Shown piece after piece: positions 55,203-63,329 of a stretch of 64,000 nt of DNA. The notes beneath the pieces are model-generated. The model did not search any database, was not told the DNA's origin, and worked only from the letters and a program-made list of their open reading frames with translations. A program made the translations under genes and the position numbers. Source of the stretch: Sedimenticola thiotaurini (lineage in GTDB: Bacteria; Pseudomonadota; Gammaproteobacteria; Chromatiales; Chromatiaceae); contig NZ_CP011412.1 in NCBI RefSeq assembly GCF_001007875.1, forward strand, positions 1,364,001 to 1,428,000, in the 5' to 3' direction. The number at the start of each line of letters is the position of its first letter. Position 1 is the first letter of the stretch.

Positions 55203-55218
55203 GTTACAAAAACGTAAC
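55203..55218. promoter_or_regulatory. Upstream activator site 2
   Basis: GTTAC-AAAAAC-GTAAC, a perfect inverted repeat with a 6-bp spacer, ~160 bp upstream of the predicted operon start site. Confidence 0.65.
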
Positions 55219-55236
55219 AAACTGGAGGGTAAGCGT

Positions 55237-56145
55237 ATGAAGGGGTTACAAAGTCGTAACCGCAGAAAGTTGCTTCAGGCCGGATCCGCAATGCCGCTGA
55301 TGTTACTGGCTGGTGGAGCTGGTGTTTCAGGCTTCACCCGTTCCGCCTGGGCCGGCAAAGATCTGGTTCGCTTTGGAATGACACCCGCCTTCCTTCATGA
55401 CCAGTATTCCTTACTGGAGGATTGGCGTGTCTATATGTCCAAACAATTGGGTAAAAAGACTGACTTTATCCAGCGGGACAGCTACCGGGAGACCATGGAC
55501 CTGCTGCGACTCAATCAGCTGGACTTTGCCTGGGTATGCGATTACCCCTACCTGCACCTGCGTCACCTGCTTCGCCTGCTTGCGGTTCCCCTGTATAAAC
55601 AGAAGCCTGTCTATCACTCTTACCTGCTCGTCAACGCGAAGGACAAACAGACTAAAAGTCTTGAGGATCTGCAGGGCAAGATATTTGCCTATGCCGACCC
55701 CTACTCCAACACCGGCTACCTGGTGCCCCGCTACCAGATCCATAAAATGAATCAGGATCCGGAGCGCTATTTCAAAAAGAGCTTTTTCACCTGGTCACAT
55801 CGCAAGGTGGTTGAGGCAGTGGCATCGGGACTGGCCCAGGGTGGCGCGGTTGACAGCTTTGTCTGGGACACCCTGACCATGCTGGAACCGGCATTGACCT
55901 CCCGCACCCGGGTTATCTGGCAGTCCAGTGGATTTGGTTTCCCCCCCATGGTGGCCAACATCTACAGCGTGGACGAAAACTATTTTTCACAGATGCAGCA
56001 GATGTTACTCGCCATGCCGGAAAACCCTGAAGGGAGAGCGCTGCTGAAGCGCCTCAACCTGGACGGCTTCAGCGTTCAATCGCCAACACTTTATGATAAT
56101 GTCGCAGAGATGATGCAAGTCTTTGGGGAGTACAATCCCACGTGA
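55237..56145 (+). CDS. PhnD-like periplasmic substrate-binding sensor protein
   Basis: A 302-residue protein with GGAGGG before the ATG and a Tat-like signal (NRRKLLQAGSAMPLMLLAGG, cleavage near SAWA). The mature part has the PhnD-type oxyanion-binding fold (LVRFGMTPAFLHDQYSLLEDW, LLRLNQLDFAWVCDYPYL, GKIFAYADPYSNTGYLVPRY). It is not next to ABC transporter genes but coupled to a histidine kinase, as in AioX/ArxX systems and the sensor half of TtrS. It therefore probably delivers an oxyanion signal to the kinase. The ligand is unknown. Confidence 0.85.
   Translation: MKGLQSRNRRKLLQAGSAMPLMLLAGGAGVSGFTRSAWAGKDLVRFGMTPAFLHDQYSLLEDWRVYMSKQLGKKTDFIQRDSYRETMDLLRLNQLDFAWVCDYPYLHLRHLLRLLAVPLYKQKPVYHSYLLVNAKDKQTKSLEDLQGKIFAYADPYSNTGYLVPRYQIHKMNQDPERYFKKSFFTWSHRKVVEAVASGLAQGGAVDSFVWDTLTMLEPALTSRTRVIWQSSGFGFPPMVANIYSVDENYFSQMQQMLLAMPENPEGRALLKRLNLDGFSVQSPTLYDNVAEMMQVFGEYNPT
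55245..55260. promoter_or_regulatory. Upstream activator site 3 (inside the sensor gene start)
   Basis: GTTAC-AAAGTC-GTAAC, the same repeat, 42 bp from site 2 centre to centre. It lies within codons 3-8 of the PhnD-like gene, so the coding sequence has been constrained to keep it. Confidence 0.6.
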
Positions 56146-57608
56146 CCCGTTGGCTGTTCAATCTCAGTATCAAGCATAAAATCCCCCTGTGGGGTGCTGT
56201 GCTGATCATCGTTTCCACGCTTTCAGTCTGTAGTGTTTTCCTCTACCGCAGCTATCACAATATTGAATCCACACTCGCCACCAGTGCCGGAACCCTCGGC
56301 TCCACGCTGGCCAGAACACTGATCCCGACCCTGTTGCATGACGATGTCTGGCGCGGTTTTGAAATCGTCAAAGCACCGTTTACCGACGCCCATTCCGACA
56401 ACCCCTTTCAACCCGTGGTCGCCATGGTGGTCACCAAGGAGCAACAGATATTTGTCTCCAGCGATCCTGACAACTTCCCCATGCTGACCGAGTTGCGTGA
56501 TCTGGGCCAGGGATTCCCGGAGCTGATTGAAACCATCACGCCACTGGATATCCCCCCCACGACCATTATCACGCCTGACGATTCCGAGTTTACCTTTGCA
56601 GCTATCCCCATGATCGACAGCGACACCCGGTTGGGGACACTGGTGCTTTTGTACTCGCGCTCGTTGCTATACTACATGTTCGCCAGCAGCGCGCTCCACG
56701 GCGTCATCATCGGCCTGGTGGTATTGGCGGTTCTGCTGCCGATCAACTGGTACTGGGGACAACGCATGGCGACACCCCTGGTGCGCCTGGCCCATCGCAT
56801 GGACGAGATACAGACCCATCTGCCTGAGCAACTGCAACCGGAACTCTATAACTATGCCGATGAACTGGGGCATCTCTTCAAAGCCTATAACCGCATGGTC
56901 GTGGCCTTGCGTGAGAAAGAGCAGTTGGAGCGGGGCATATTAAGCGCGGAACGCCTGGCCGCCATTGGACGCCTGACCGCCGGTATCGCGCACGAGATCA
57001 ACAACCCCCTGGCGGGCATGTTGACCGCCCTGGACACCCTGAAGCAGAGAGATCACCTGGATGAGCGGACCCTGCGCACACTGGGACTGGTTGAGCGCGG
57101 ACTGCTACAGGTCAAGGATACGGTGGCGGCGCTGCTGGTGGAGGCCCGCCAGCAGAAGCGCCGCCTGGAACGCCAGGACCTGGAAGATGTTTACACCCTG
57201 ATGCAGTCCACCACGGCAAAACGCCAGGTGAACCTGACTTTTGATATCGACCTACCCGCATCGACCGCCGTGCCAGCCAGTCCGGTACGCCAGGTAGTGA
57301 TCAACTTACTGAATAACGCCATCCAGGCGGCGGGTGATGGCGGTTGGGTGAAGTGTGCCATCTCAAGCAATCAGGAACAGATTCGTATCGAGGTTATCAA
57401 TAACGGCGATCCCATACTCCCGGAGCGCCTGAAGAATCTGTTTGAGCCCTTTGTCTCCTACCGGGAAGGCGGTCACGGCCTGGGGCTCTGGGTGACCTAT
57501 CAGCTGGTTCAGCAGATGGCGGGCGTGATTGAAGTGGACAGCAGGGACGGAACGGTGAGTTTCGTAGTGACTATACCGATTGATGAAAACGAAGTGGAGG
57601 TGGCGTGA
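56142..57608 (+). CDS. Membrane sensor histidine kinase
   Basis: A 488-residue kinase starting with a GTG that overlaps the preceding stop (GTGA). Transmembrane helices at ~15-36 and ~178-200 flank a periplasmic domain. A HAMP region follows, then a HisKA domain with His284 (ERLAAIGRLTAGIAHEINNPLAG) and a HATPase domain (NLLNNAIQAAG, GHGLGLWVTYQLVQ). The periplasmic domain would contact the PhnD-like protein. Its partner regulator is coupled downstream by another GTGA. Confidence 0.92.
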   Translation: MTRWLFNLSIKHKIPLWGAVLIIVSTLSVCSVFLYRSYHNIESTLATSAGTLGSTLARTLIPTLLHDDVWRGFEIVKAPFTDAHSDNPFQPVVAMVVTKEQQIFVSSDPDNFPMLTELRDLGQGFPELIETITPLDIPPTTIITPDDSEFTFAAIPMIDSDTRLGTLVLLYSRSLLYYMFASSALHGVIIGLVVLAVLLPINWYWGQRMATPLVRLAHRMDEIQTHLPEQLQPELYNYADELGHLFKAYNRMVVALREKEQLERGILSAERLAAIGRLTAGIAHEINNPLAGMLTALDTLKQRDHLDERTLRTLGLVERGLLQVKDTVAALLVEARQQKRRLERQDLEDVYTLMQSTTAKRQVNLTFDIDLPASTAVPASPVRQVVINLLNNAIQAAGDGGWVKCAISSNQEQIRIEVINNGDPILPERLKNLFEPFVSYREGGHGLGLWVTYQLVQQMAGVIEVDSRDGTVSFVVTIPIDENEVEVA

Positions 57609-58936
57609 GTCATCATATCTGCCTGATTGAAGATGATGAGATTCTGGGCGAAGCGCTGGTCGAGCGATTCGAAGTGGAAGGCTATGATTGCGAGTGGTTT
57701 AAGGATGGTAAAAGCGCACTCAATGCACTCAAGCATAAAAACTTCAGCACGGTGATAAGCGATATCAACCTGCCGGATTTTACCGGCGAACAGCTTTACC
57801 AACAGTTGCTGAACGATGGACGAACTCTGCCGCCATTCCTGTTTGTCACCGGTTATGGTTCAGTGGACCAGGCGGTTCGTCTGCTCAAACTGGGCGCGGA
57901 GGACTACCTGACCAAACCGTTTGAAGTGGCCGACCTGTTGGCCAAGGTGAAGAGCCTTTGCGAGCGACTGATACCGGCCACCAGCGACAGTTTCCCCCTG
58001 GGCGTGTCACCCGGCATGAAGGCCATAGAGGCGGCCCTACCACGGATTTCCGCCAGTGACTCCAACGTCCTGGTGACGGGTGAGTCCGGTGTTGGCAAAG
58101 AGTATGTCGCCAAGGCACTGCATAGTGCCAGCCCTTCCGGCAAACAGACCCCGTTCGTGGCGGTCAACTGCGGGGCCATTCCCGAATCACTGATCGAAGC
58201 AGAGCTATTCGGTTATGTGAAAGGTGCCTTTACGGGCGCAGTGAGTGACAAGCGCGGCTTCTTTGAGCAGGCTGACGGTGGCACACTTTTCCTGGATGAG
58301 ATTGGCGATATGCCCTTACAGATACAGGTAAAGGTGTTGCGGGCCATACAGGAACGGCAGATTACCCGGATCGGTTCAGAACAGGTCAGGCAAGTTAATA
58401 TCCGCCTGGTTTGCGCCACCCACCGGGATCTGGAGGCGATGGTCGCGGATGGCAGTTTTCGTGAGGATCTCTTCTACCGCATCAACGTGGTGAATATTCA
58501 GGTTCCACCCTTGCGTGACCGCCCGGATGATATTTTGTGGCATGCCCAGCTGTTCCTGAATGGTGTGGCCGCAAAAGAGGAGCGCCGCCCCTGCACACTT
58601 CACCCCCGGGCTGAACAGGCTCTGCTGGCCTACCCCTGGCCCGGCAATATCCGTGAACTGAGAAACTGTCTGGAGCGGGCCTGTATATTCAATCAGTCGA
58701 CCCTGCTGCAGCCCGAGGATCTTTTTGGTGACACCTGGCAACGGGTCCTTGCCAGTATGGGCGATCAACGGGAAGAGAGTCTTTCCGACTATATTCAGCA
58801 GTGTGAGCGGGATTATATCAGCCGCGTGCTGACAGAAAATGGCGGAAAGATCGCCAATACCGCCAATGTGCTGGGCATAAGCCGTAAGACACTGTGGGAC
58901 AAGATGCGTAAACTGGGTCTGAAAGAGCCGGGCTAG
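57605..58936 (+). CDS. NtrC-family sigma-54-dependent response regulator
   Basis: A 443-residue regulator starting at GTG. The receiver domain (1-120) has Asp53 in ISDINLPDFTGEQ. The AAA+ domain (~137-370) has Walker A GESGVGKE, the sigma-54-contacting GAFTGA loop and Walker B GGTLFLDEIGD. A Fis-type HTH ends the protein (IANTANVLGISRKTLWDKM). All parts are intact. It should bind the phased sites at 55163-55260 and activate the -24/-12 promoter of the divergent oxidoreductase operon. Confidence 0.95.
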   Translation: MSHHICLIEDDEILGEALVERFEVEGYDCEWFKDGKSALNALKHKNFSTVISDINLPDFTGEQLYQQLLNDGRTLPPFLFVTGYGSVDQAVRLLKLGAEDYLTKPFEVADLLAKVKSLCERLIPATSDSFPLGVSPGMKAIEAALPRISASDSNVLVTGESGVGKEYVAKALHSASPSGKQTPFVAVNCGAIPESLIEAELFGYVKGAFTGAVSDKRGFFEQADGGTLFLDEIGDMPLQIQVKVLRAIQERQITRIGSEQVRQVNIRLVCATHRDLEAMVADGSFREDLFYRINVVNIQVPPLRDRPDDILWHAQLFLNGVAAKEERRPCTLHPRAEQALLAYPWPGNIRELRNCLERACIFNQSTLLQPEDLFGDTWQRVLASMGDQREESLSDYIQQCERDYISRVLTENGGKIANTANVLGISRKTLWDKMRKLGLKEPG

Positions 58937-58987
58937 ATGAACGACCCAACAGCGCTATTCCGGGTAATGATGGCCAACCGGTCATCA

Positions 58988-59524
58988 CTATCCAGCGTAG
59001 CTAAAGAAATAAGCAAGCGGCGGCACCACAACCAGTAACACCGTGAAGACGATTCCCGCCTTCCCTGCCACTATCAGATAGCTTTTTTGCGGTTTGTTCG
59101 GGTTATAAAACACCCGCACCTTTCCATCCGGGTACTGCTGTACCCTGGATAGTTGTTTCTCCAACAGAAACTTTGCGTTATGACTGGCCACGATAACCCA
59201 GGGCGAGACCCTAGAGCCCTCATAGGACTCTCCGCCCACGTCATACCGGTATAGCGCCCTTCCCATATAGTTCTGGCCAGCTGCGGTATTTTCAGGCCCG
59301 CCAAATTTATCCACTGCCAAACGACTGAGCTGTCCCAGGGTATAGGGCCAGTACCGGGTTCTAACCTGGAATATCAGGGAGTAAAGCGAAACAATAAAAG
59401 TATACACAACCACCCAAAACAGGATCCCTTGCTTCTCGCCCTGGGCGGCCAGCAGATACATATCCTGCACATAACCTATCAGATCCATAGGTATGCTGTT
59501 TATAGATGGAACAGTTAAGGCCAT
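58988..59524 (-). CDS. DUF3592 membrane protein
   Basis: A 178-residue protein with membrane helices at ~35-55 and ~155-175 and a central beta-rich domain (YMGRALYRYDVGGESYEGSRVSP and VRVFYNPNKPQKSYL), the DUF3592 pattern. The ATG at 59524 is preferred over a GTG two codons upstream. Function unknown. It converges with the response regulator gene. Confidence 0.8.
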   Translation of the reverse strand: MALTVPSINSIPMDLIGYVQDMYLLAAQGEKQGILFWVVVYTFIVSLYSLIFQVRTRYWPYTLGQLSRLAVDKFGGPENTAAGQNYMGRALYRYDVGGESYEGSRVSPWVIVASHNAKFLLEKQLSRVQQYPDGKVRVFYNPNKPQKSYLIVAGKAGIVFTVLLVVVPPLAYFFSYAG

Positions 59525-59589
59525 TGACACCCCCAGGAAGCGACCAGGTAGTCACCCGATAAGTGACGCCAACCTGCATAGCTACTAAA

Positions 59590-59955
59590 TTATTTTTCTT
59601 CCTTTGCTGCCTGCTCTTTTTCTTCAAGCAGATGGAGGTTACCGATGACTTTTTGCGATTTTTGAATCAACGCTTGCTGCAATGCCACTGCCTTGGTTTC
59701 ATCTCCAGCCTCCAGGACAAGGAGCAACTCTCCGGCAATTTTATGAAACGCCTCGTGATCCCTTTTCAACTGCTCAAGTTCAGGTAACTCTTTCCAGCGG
59801 GCAGTCTCTTCCGAATGCAGCCACTGCCCGAGCGCACAACGATCGTGTTGAGCCAGTTCCTGTCGGGCCTGTTGCGTCACCTCTTCCTTCCCGAACAGGG
59901 AAGCAACCGTTTCTATCCATCCCAGATGTCTATCGATCTCTTGCTTAAAATCCAC
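59590..59955 (-). CDS. Stand-alone CZB (chemoreceptor zinc-binding) domain protein
   Basis: A 121-residue helical protein with the zinc-binding CZB pattern: His10 in DRHLGWIETV, Cys in HDRCALGQWLHSEE, and His residues in RDHEAFHKIAG. The charged tail is KEKEQ-like. The start is a GTG with CAGGAG upstream. CZB domains usually occur fused to chemoreceptors or diguanylate cyclases; a free copy may sense zinc or hypochlorous acid for a partner in trans. Confidence 0.8.
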   Translation of the reverse strand: MDFKQEIDRHLGWIETVASLFGKEEVTQQARQELAQHDRCALGQWLHSEETARWKELPELEQLKRDHEAFHKIAGELLLVLEAGDETKAVALQQALIQKSQKVIGNLHLLEEKEQAAKEEK

Positions 59956-60024
59956 CTTTTTCTCCTGATAATGGGGGCTGAAGCCTTTTATACCCTATCC
60001 ATTATCAAAAAATAAAACCTGGAT

Positions 60025-60915
60025 TCATCCCTGTCCCTCTTCCACAGCCACAGAACCACCTGTATCGATACTAATCGACTGCTCCTTGTGCATCATGACC
60101 AAGGCAATACCACCAAGAATTGCCAGGGATGCCAGCATGAAACGAATCGATATAGGCTCCCCAAGAATAATAATGCCTGCCAACGCGGTGATAAGAGGCA
60201 CGCTGAGCTGCACAGTGGCCGCGTTGGTCGCCTTCATTGCCGGCAGTACGGTATACCAGAGGGCGTAACCCACTCCCGATGCCAGTGCGCCCGATGCAAT
60301 GGCGTACCAGACACCAACAATGTCCAGATTACTGCCGGATATCAGCGCAAGGCTTAACAAGGCGGCCAGCATTGTGGCACGCAGGAAATTTCCCGCCGTG
60401 ATCCGAATCGGATCATCCGTGCCTTTACCACGCAATGAATAGATACCCCACGCAACACCGGAGATGAACATCAGTACTGATCCGATCAATGGTGGTGCAG
60501 ACAGACCGGGCAGCAACAGACCAACCAACCCGACCAGCGCCAGTATCAGGCCGATAAACTGCTGCTTATGGAGCCGTTCACCGGTCAACACACCGTGACC
60601 GATCATGGTTGCCTGTACTGCACCAAAAAGGATCAGGGCACCTGTGGCGGCGGTCAGGCTGATGTAGGCAAAGGAGAAAGCAGCGGCATAGACAAACAGC
60701 GTAACGGCAGAAGTCCAGTTCCCCTTCCCCCTATTTACCCTGCGCCAGAAACGGGCAATCAACCAGAGCATCAGGGCACCGGACAGCAACCGGATCGAGG
60801 TAAAGCTGGCGGCATCGATGCTGGTCTCCTTGAATGCTATGCGGCACAACACGGAATTTCCGGCAAATGCCAACAGGGTCAGCAGTATCAAAACGACGGT
60901 TCGGGTTGCTGGCAT
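60025..60915 (-). CDS. EamA-family (DMT superfamily) transporter
   Basis: A 296-residue protein with ten membrane helices in two EamA repeats (for example AFAGNSVLCRIAFKETSIDAASFTSIRL in the first and ASGALASGVGYALWYTVLP in the second). These are drug/metabolite exporters; the substrate cannot be read. AGGA lies before the ATG. Confidence 0.9.
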   Translation of the reverse strand: MPATRTVVLILLTLLAFAGNSVLCRIAFKETSIDAASFTSIRLLSGALMLWLIARFWRRVNRGKGNWTSAVTLFVYAAAFSFAYISLTAATGALILFGAVQATMIGHGVLTGERLHKQQFIGLILALVGLVGLLLPGLSAPPLIGSVLMFISGVAWGIYSLRGKGTDDPIRITAGNFLRATMLAALLSLALISGSNLDIVGVWYAIASGALASGVGYALWYTVLPAMKATNAATVQLSVPLITALAGIIILGEPISIRFMLASLAILGGIALVMMHKEQSISIDTGGSVAVEEGQG

Positions 60916-61081
60916 TTGAGTATCCTGGAGGCATGTCCGGTGGTTCTGAGTGGGATCTGTTCTGTTCCCCTGAGTGGAACCCGGAACAGATTGTCTGCGG
61001 CCTGGTGCGAATAGAGTCTTGAATGGTGAGGAATATGCCTGACATTTTCAACCGGACAACGCAGAAGGTTAATCCGCTTGA

Positions 61082-61747
61082 TTAATGGCCATCGATATAG
61101 TGTTTGGAGCCAAAGGTGCGGATCAGATCAGGAAAGTGGGCCATCAATCCCGTCATCAGGATACCGTTAAACATGGCCTCCGACATCATAATCAGCGGCA
61201 GAAACACCAGATATTCATAGGAGAGTTTCTCCATGGGATAGACGTCGGCCAGTGAGTAAAGCAGGACAGTCCCAAGCACCATGGCCGCCATTGACAGGGC
61301 GGAACCGAGAAACGCGGTACCCAGCAAATATATAAAGAAGTTTTTGGGCAAGAATTTCCGAATCAGCAAGTGTTGTCCATAACTCACCGATACCGGGATC
61401 AGGACCACTAAAAAACCACTGACCGGCAACGAGGCCCATCCCTGACGACCAAACAGGATAATCCCCAGCAGGGCCAGACTCATGGCCACCACCGCCAGAT
61501 CCCAGCCGAACATCAGGGTCATCGTGGTCGCACCAAGAATATGGATGCTCAATCCGGGGGAAAGCCCGGCCCGCATCTGCCAGAAACCGATCAGTGCTAC
61601 CGTGGAGCCGAGAAACAGGTGTTGCAGCAGTCGTTGCGAGAAAAGCCTGCGCCAAGGTGCGGTCCATAACGCGGCCAACAGCCCGCAACTGTACAGGACC
61701 AGACACAGCCACCATGCCCAACCGCTATCCAGACCATTATTCAGCAT
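61082..61747 (-). CDS. Energy-coupling-factor-like (CbiM-related) membrane permease
   Basis: A 221-residue protein with about seven membrane helices. HILGATTMTLMFGWDLAVVAMSLAL and PLIMMSEAMFNGILMTGLMAHFP resemble the CbiM/NikM-like membrane proteins of energy-coupling factor systems. No ATPase subunit is adjacent. A metal ion is the likely substrate, but this is weak. Confidence 0.7.
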   Translation of the reverse strand: MLNNGLDSGWAWWLCLVLYSCGLLAALWTAPWRRLFSQRLLQHLFLGSTVALIGFWQMRAGLSPGLSIHILGATTMTLMFGWDLAVVAMSLALLGIILFGRQGWASLPVSGFLVVLIPVSVSYGQHLLIRKFLPKNFFIYLLGTAFLGSALSMAAMVLGTVLLYSLADVYPMEKLSYEYLVFLPLIMMSEAMFNGILMTGLMAHFPDLIRTFGSKHYIDGH

Positions 61748-61915
61748 GTGGACAATCCTTCAGCATCACCACTCCCCAGCCCTGTTACTACGCCCTGAAT
61801 CGGCTCTGTGCATAGCTAAGCATAGCCCGGCGGCCATCAAGGGAGGGGAAGAGGTGCCGCTTTTTCAACATATCTGCCGGTAGATCATCAAAACGCTATC
61901 GGTTCGCTGGTCGAT

Positions 61916-62404
61916 TCAAATCCCCTGCGACCGGCCAGACTCGGACAGACTGAAACTGCCCGACTCCTCCAGGTTGATATAGGGCAGTATGCCGCCCGCA
62001 TCAATCCGTGCCTTGAACCTGAAACCGAGCGTATCCCGCTGGCGGGTAAACAGATCACTGAGCAGTCGGATACCGCCAAGCAGGTTGGGACTCGCCTCGA
62101 TCACGAACTCCGCCATTCCGTAACCTGGCACTTCCGGCAGATCAGCGGTGGCACCACTCAACACCCGGTTGCCCTCCACCTCCAGGGAGTAGCTCATACC
62201 CTGAAGGGCCAAGGTCTCCCGGTTCGGATTGATCACCTGTATGCCGATATTGAAACGGGGCGCCCGCCCGGTCTCTGCTTTCGGCGCCAATGCAAACGAG
62301 GTGATATTCACCTGGGGCTTTTCATAGCCAGACATCATGCCGGCACAACCCGATAGCAACAGGGAAACCAACAGCAACAGCCCCAGCGGTAGAGTAATAC
62401 GCAT
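61916..62404 (-). CDS. LEA type 2 (WHy domain) lipoprotein
   Basis: A 162-residue lipoprotein (MRITLPLGLLLLVSLLLSGC, lipid on Cys20) with an LEA14-like WHy domain (VNITSFALAPKAETGRAPRFNIGIQVINPNRETLALQGMSYSLEVEGNRV). Such proteins are linked to desiccation or stress tolerance. AGGAAG lies before the ATG. A repeat related to those around the transposase gene lies directly upstream. Confidence 0.85.
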   Translation of the reverse strand: MRITLPLGLLLLVSLLLSGCAGMMSGYEKPQVNITSFALAPKAETGRAPRFNIGIQVINPNRETLALQGMSYSLEVEGNRVLSGATADLPEVPGYGMAEFVIEASPNLLGGIRLLSDLFTRQRDTLGFRFKARIDAGGILPYINLEESGSFSLSESGRSQGI

Positions 62405-62416
62405 AATATTCTTCCT

Positions 62417-62442
62417 GATTAATAGGGTCAGTGTCATCAATT
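62417..62442 (-). repeat. Inverted copy of the RAYT-associated repeat
   Basis: On the minus strand it reads ATGACACTGACCCTATTAATC, sharing CTGACCCTATT and flanks with the direct repeats on the other side of the transposase gene. It overlaps the 3' end of that gene. Confidence 0.6.
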
Positions 62443-63147
62443 TTGGCTTTCCCGAAATGCCGCCGACTTTCTGTCTCCACCCCGCCCCAAAGGCACTGAC
62501 CGCCGGCCGGTCTGGGCCTCTATCCGCGCCTTGAACCGGTCATCACCCAGGGCCCAAGCCTTGTTCGTCGCTTCCCGTATCGCCTTCAAGTCCCGTTCCG
62601 GGACTTTACCGCGAAACAGGGCGCGGTAAGCACGCTGCCGCTCCGTGTCGAGTTTTCCCAGTTGACGATACATTGAATGGGGTGTCAACAACTGGATAGG
62701 CTTGCCCAGGGCATTGCTCCTGTAACTGGACCAGGGGTATTCTGAGGGATGTTGCACCATGTTGGCTCTTACGGGGTTCAACTCGATATAACGGTATACC
62801 GTCAGCAGATAATTTTCGGCATCCACCAGTGTGGATTTGTACCGCCCTTCCCACAAGGTTCCCGTACGGCCACAGGTCAAATTGATGTACTGAACGTACT
62901 TGCGACCCTGTGCCTGCATCATACGGCTGATACCCTGCCGGTCACTGGGCGTCACCAGCAAATGGACATGATTGGTCATCAGTACAAAGGCATGGATGGC
63001 GACGTGGTATTTGGTTGCTGCGTCCTTGAGAAACGCTAGGTAGGCCTTATAATCTGCTTCATTATAGAAGCAGGCCTCCCGGTTATTACCTCGTTGAATC
63101 ACATGCTGGGCACAACCAGGCATATAGAGTCTGGGTAAGCGAGCCAT
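62437..63147 (-). CDS. REP-associated tyrosine transposase (Y1 family, RAYT)
   Basis: A 236-residue Y1 transposase starting MARLPRLYMPGCAQHVIQRGNN after AAGGAGG. The HUH pair lies in HAFVLMTNHVHLLVTPSD, and the catalytic Tyr is probably in GRKYVQYINLTCGRTGTLWEGRYKS. RAYTs are single-copy, domesticated relatives of IS200/IS605 transposases that mobilise or maintain REP sequences. Matching short repeats flank this copy on both sides. Confidence 0.92.
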   Translation of the reverse strand: MARLPRLYMPGCAQHVIQRGNNREACFYNEADYKAYLAFLKDAATKYHVAIHAFVLMTNHVHLLVTPSDRQGISRMMQAQGRKYVQYINLTCGRTGTLWEGRYKSTLVDAENYLLTVYRYIELNPVRANMVQHPSEYPWSSYRSNALGKPIQLLTPHSMYRQLGKLDTERQRAYRALFRGKVPERDLKAIREATNKAWALGDDRFKARIEAQTGRRSVPLGRGGDRKSAAFRESQN

Positions 63148-63193
63148 ACTGTTCCTCCTTGAAACTCAGGCAAGATTAATACCTTACTCCTGT

Positions 63194-63222
63194 TTAATCA
63201 ATGAATCTGACCCTATTGATCC
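63194..63222 (+). repeat. RAYT-associated repeat, unit 1
   Basis: A 29-base unit, TTAATCAATGAATCTGACCC followed by TATTGATCC. It differs from unit 2 at one base. Confidence 0.7.
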
Positions 63223-63247
63223 TTTGACTCTATTAATTCATTATTGA

Positions 63248-63276
63248 TTAATCAATGACTCTGACCCTATTGATCC
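63248..63276 (+). repeat. RAYT-associated repeat, unit 2
   Basis: A 29-base unit, 54 bases downstream of unit 1, identical except for one base (ATGACTCTG for ATGAATCTG). A degenerate partial copy (GACTCTATTAATTCA) lies between them. Confidence 0.7.
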
Positions 63277-63329
63277 ATGATTAGAAGTTTGGATATAAGT
63301 TGTTATTTTAACTTTGAAGGATATTGCAG

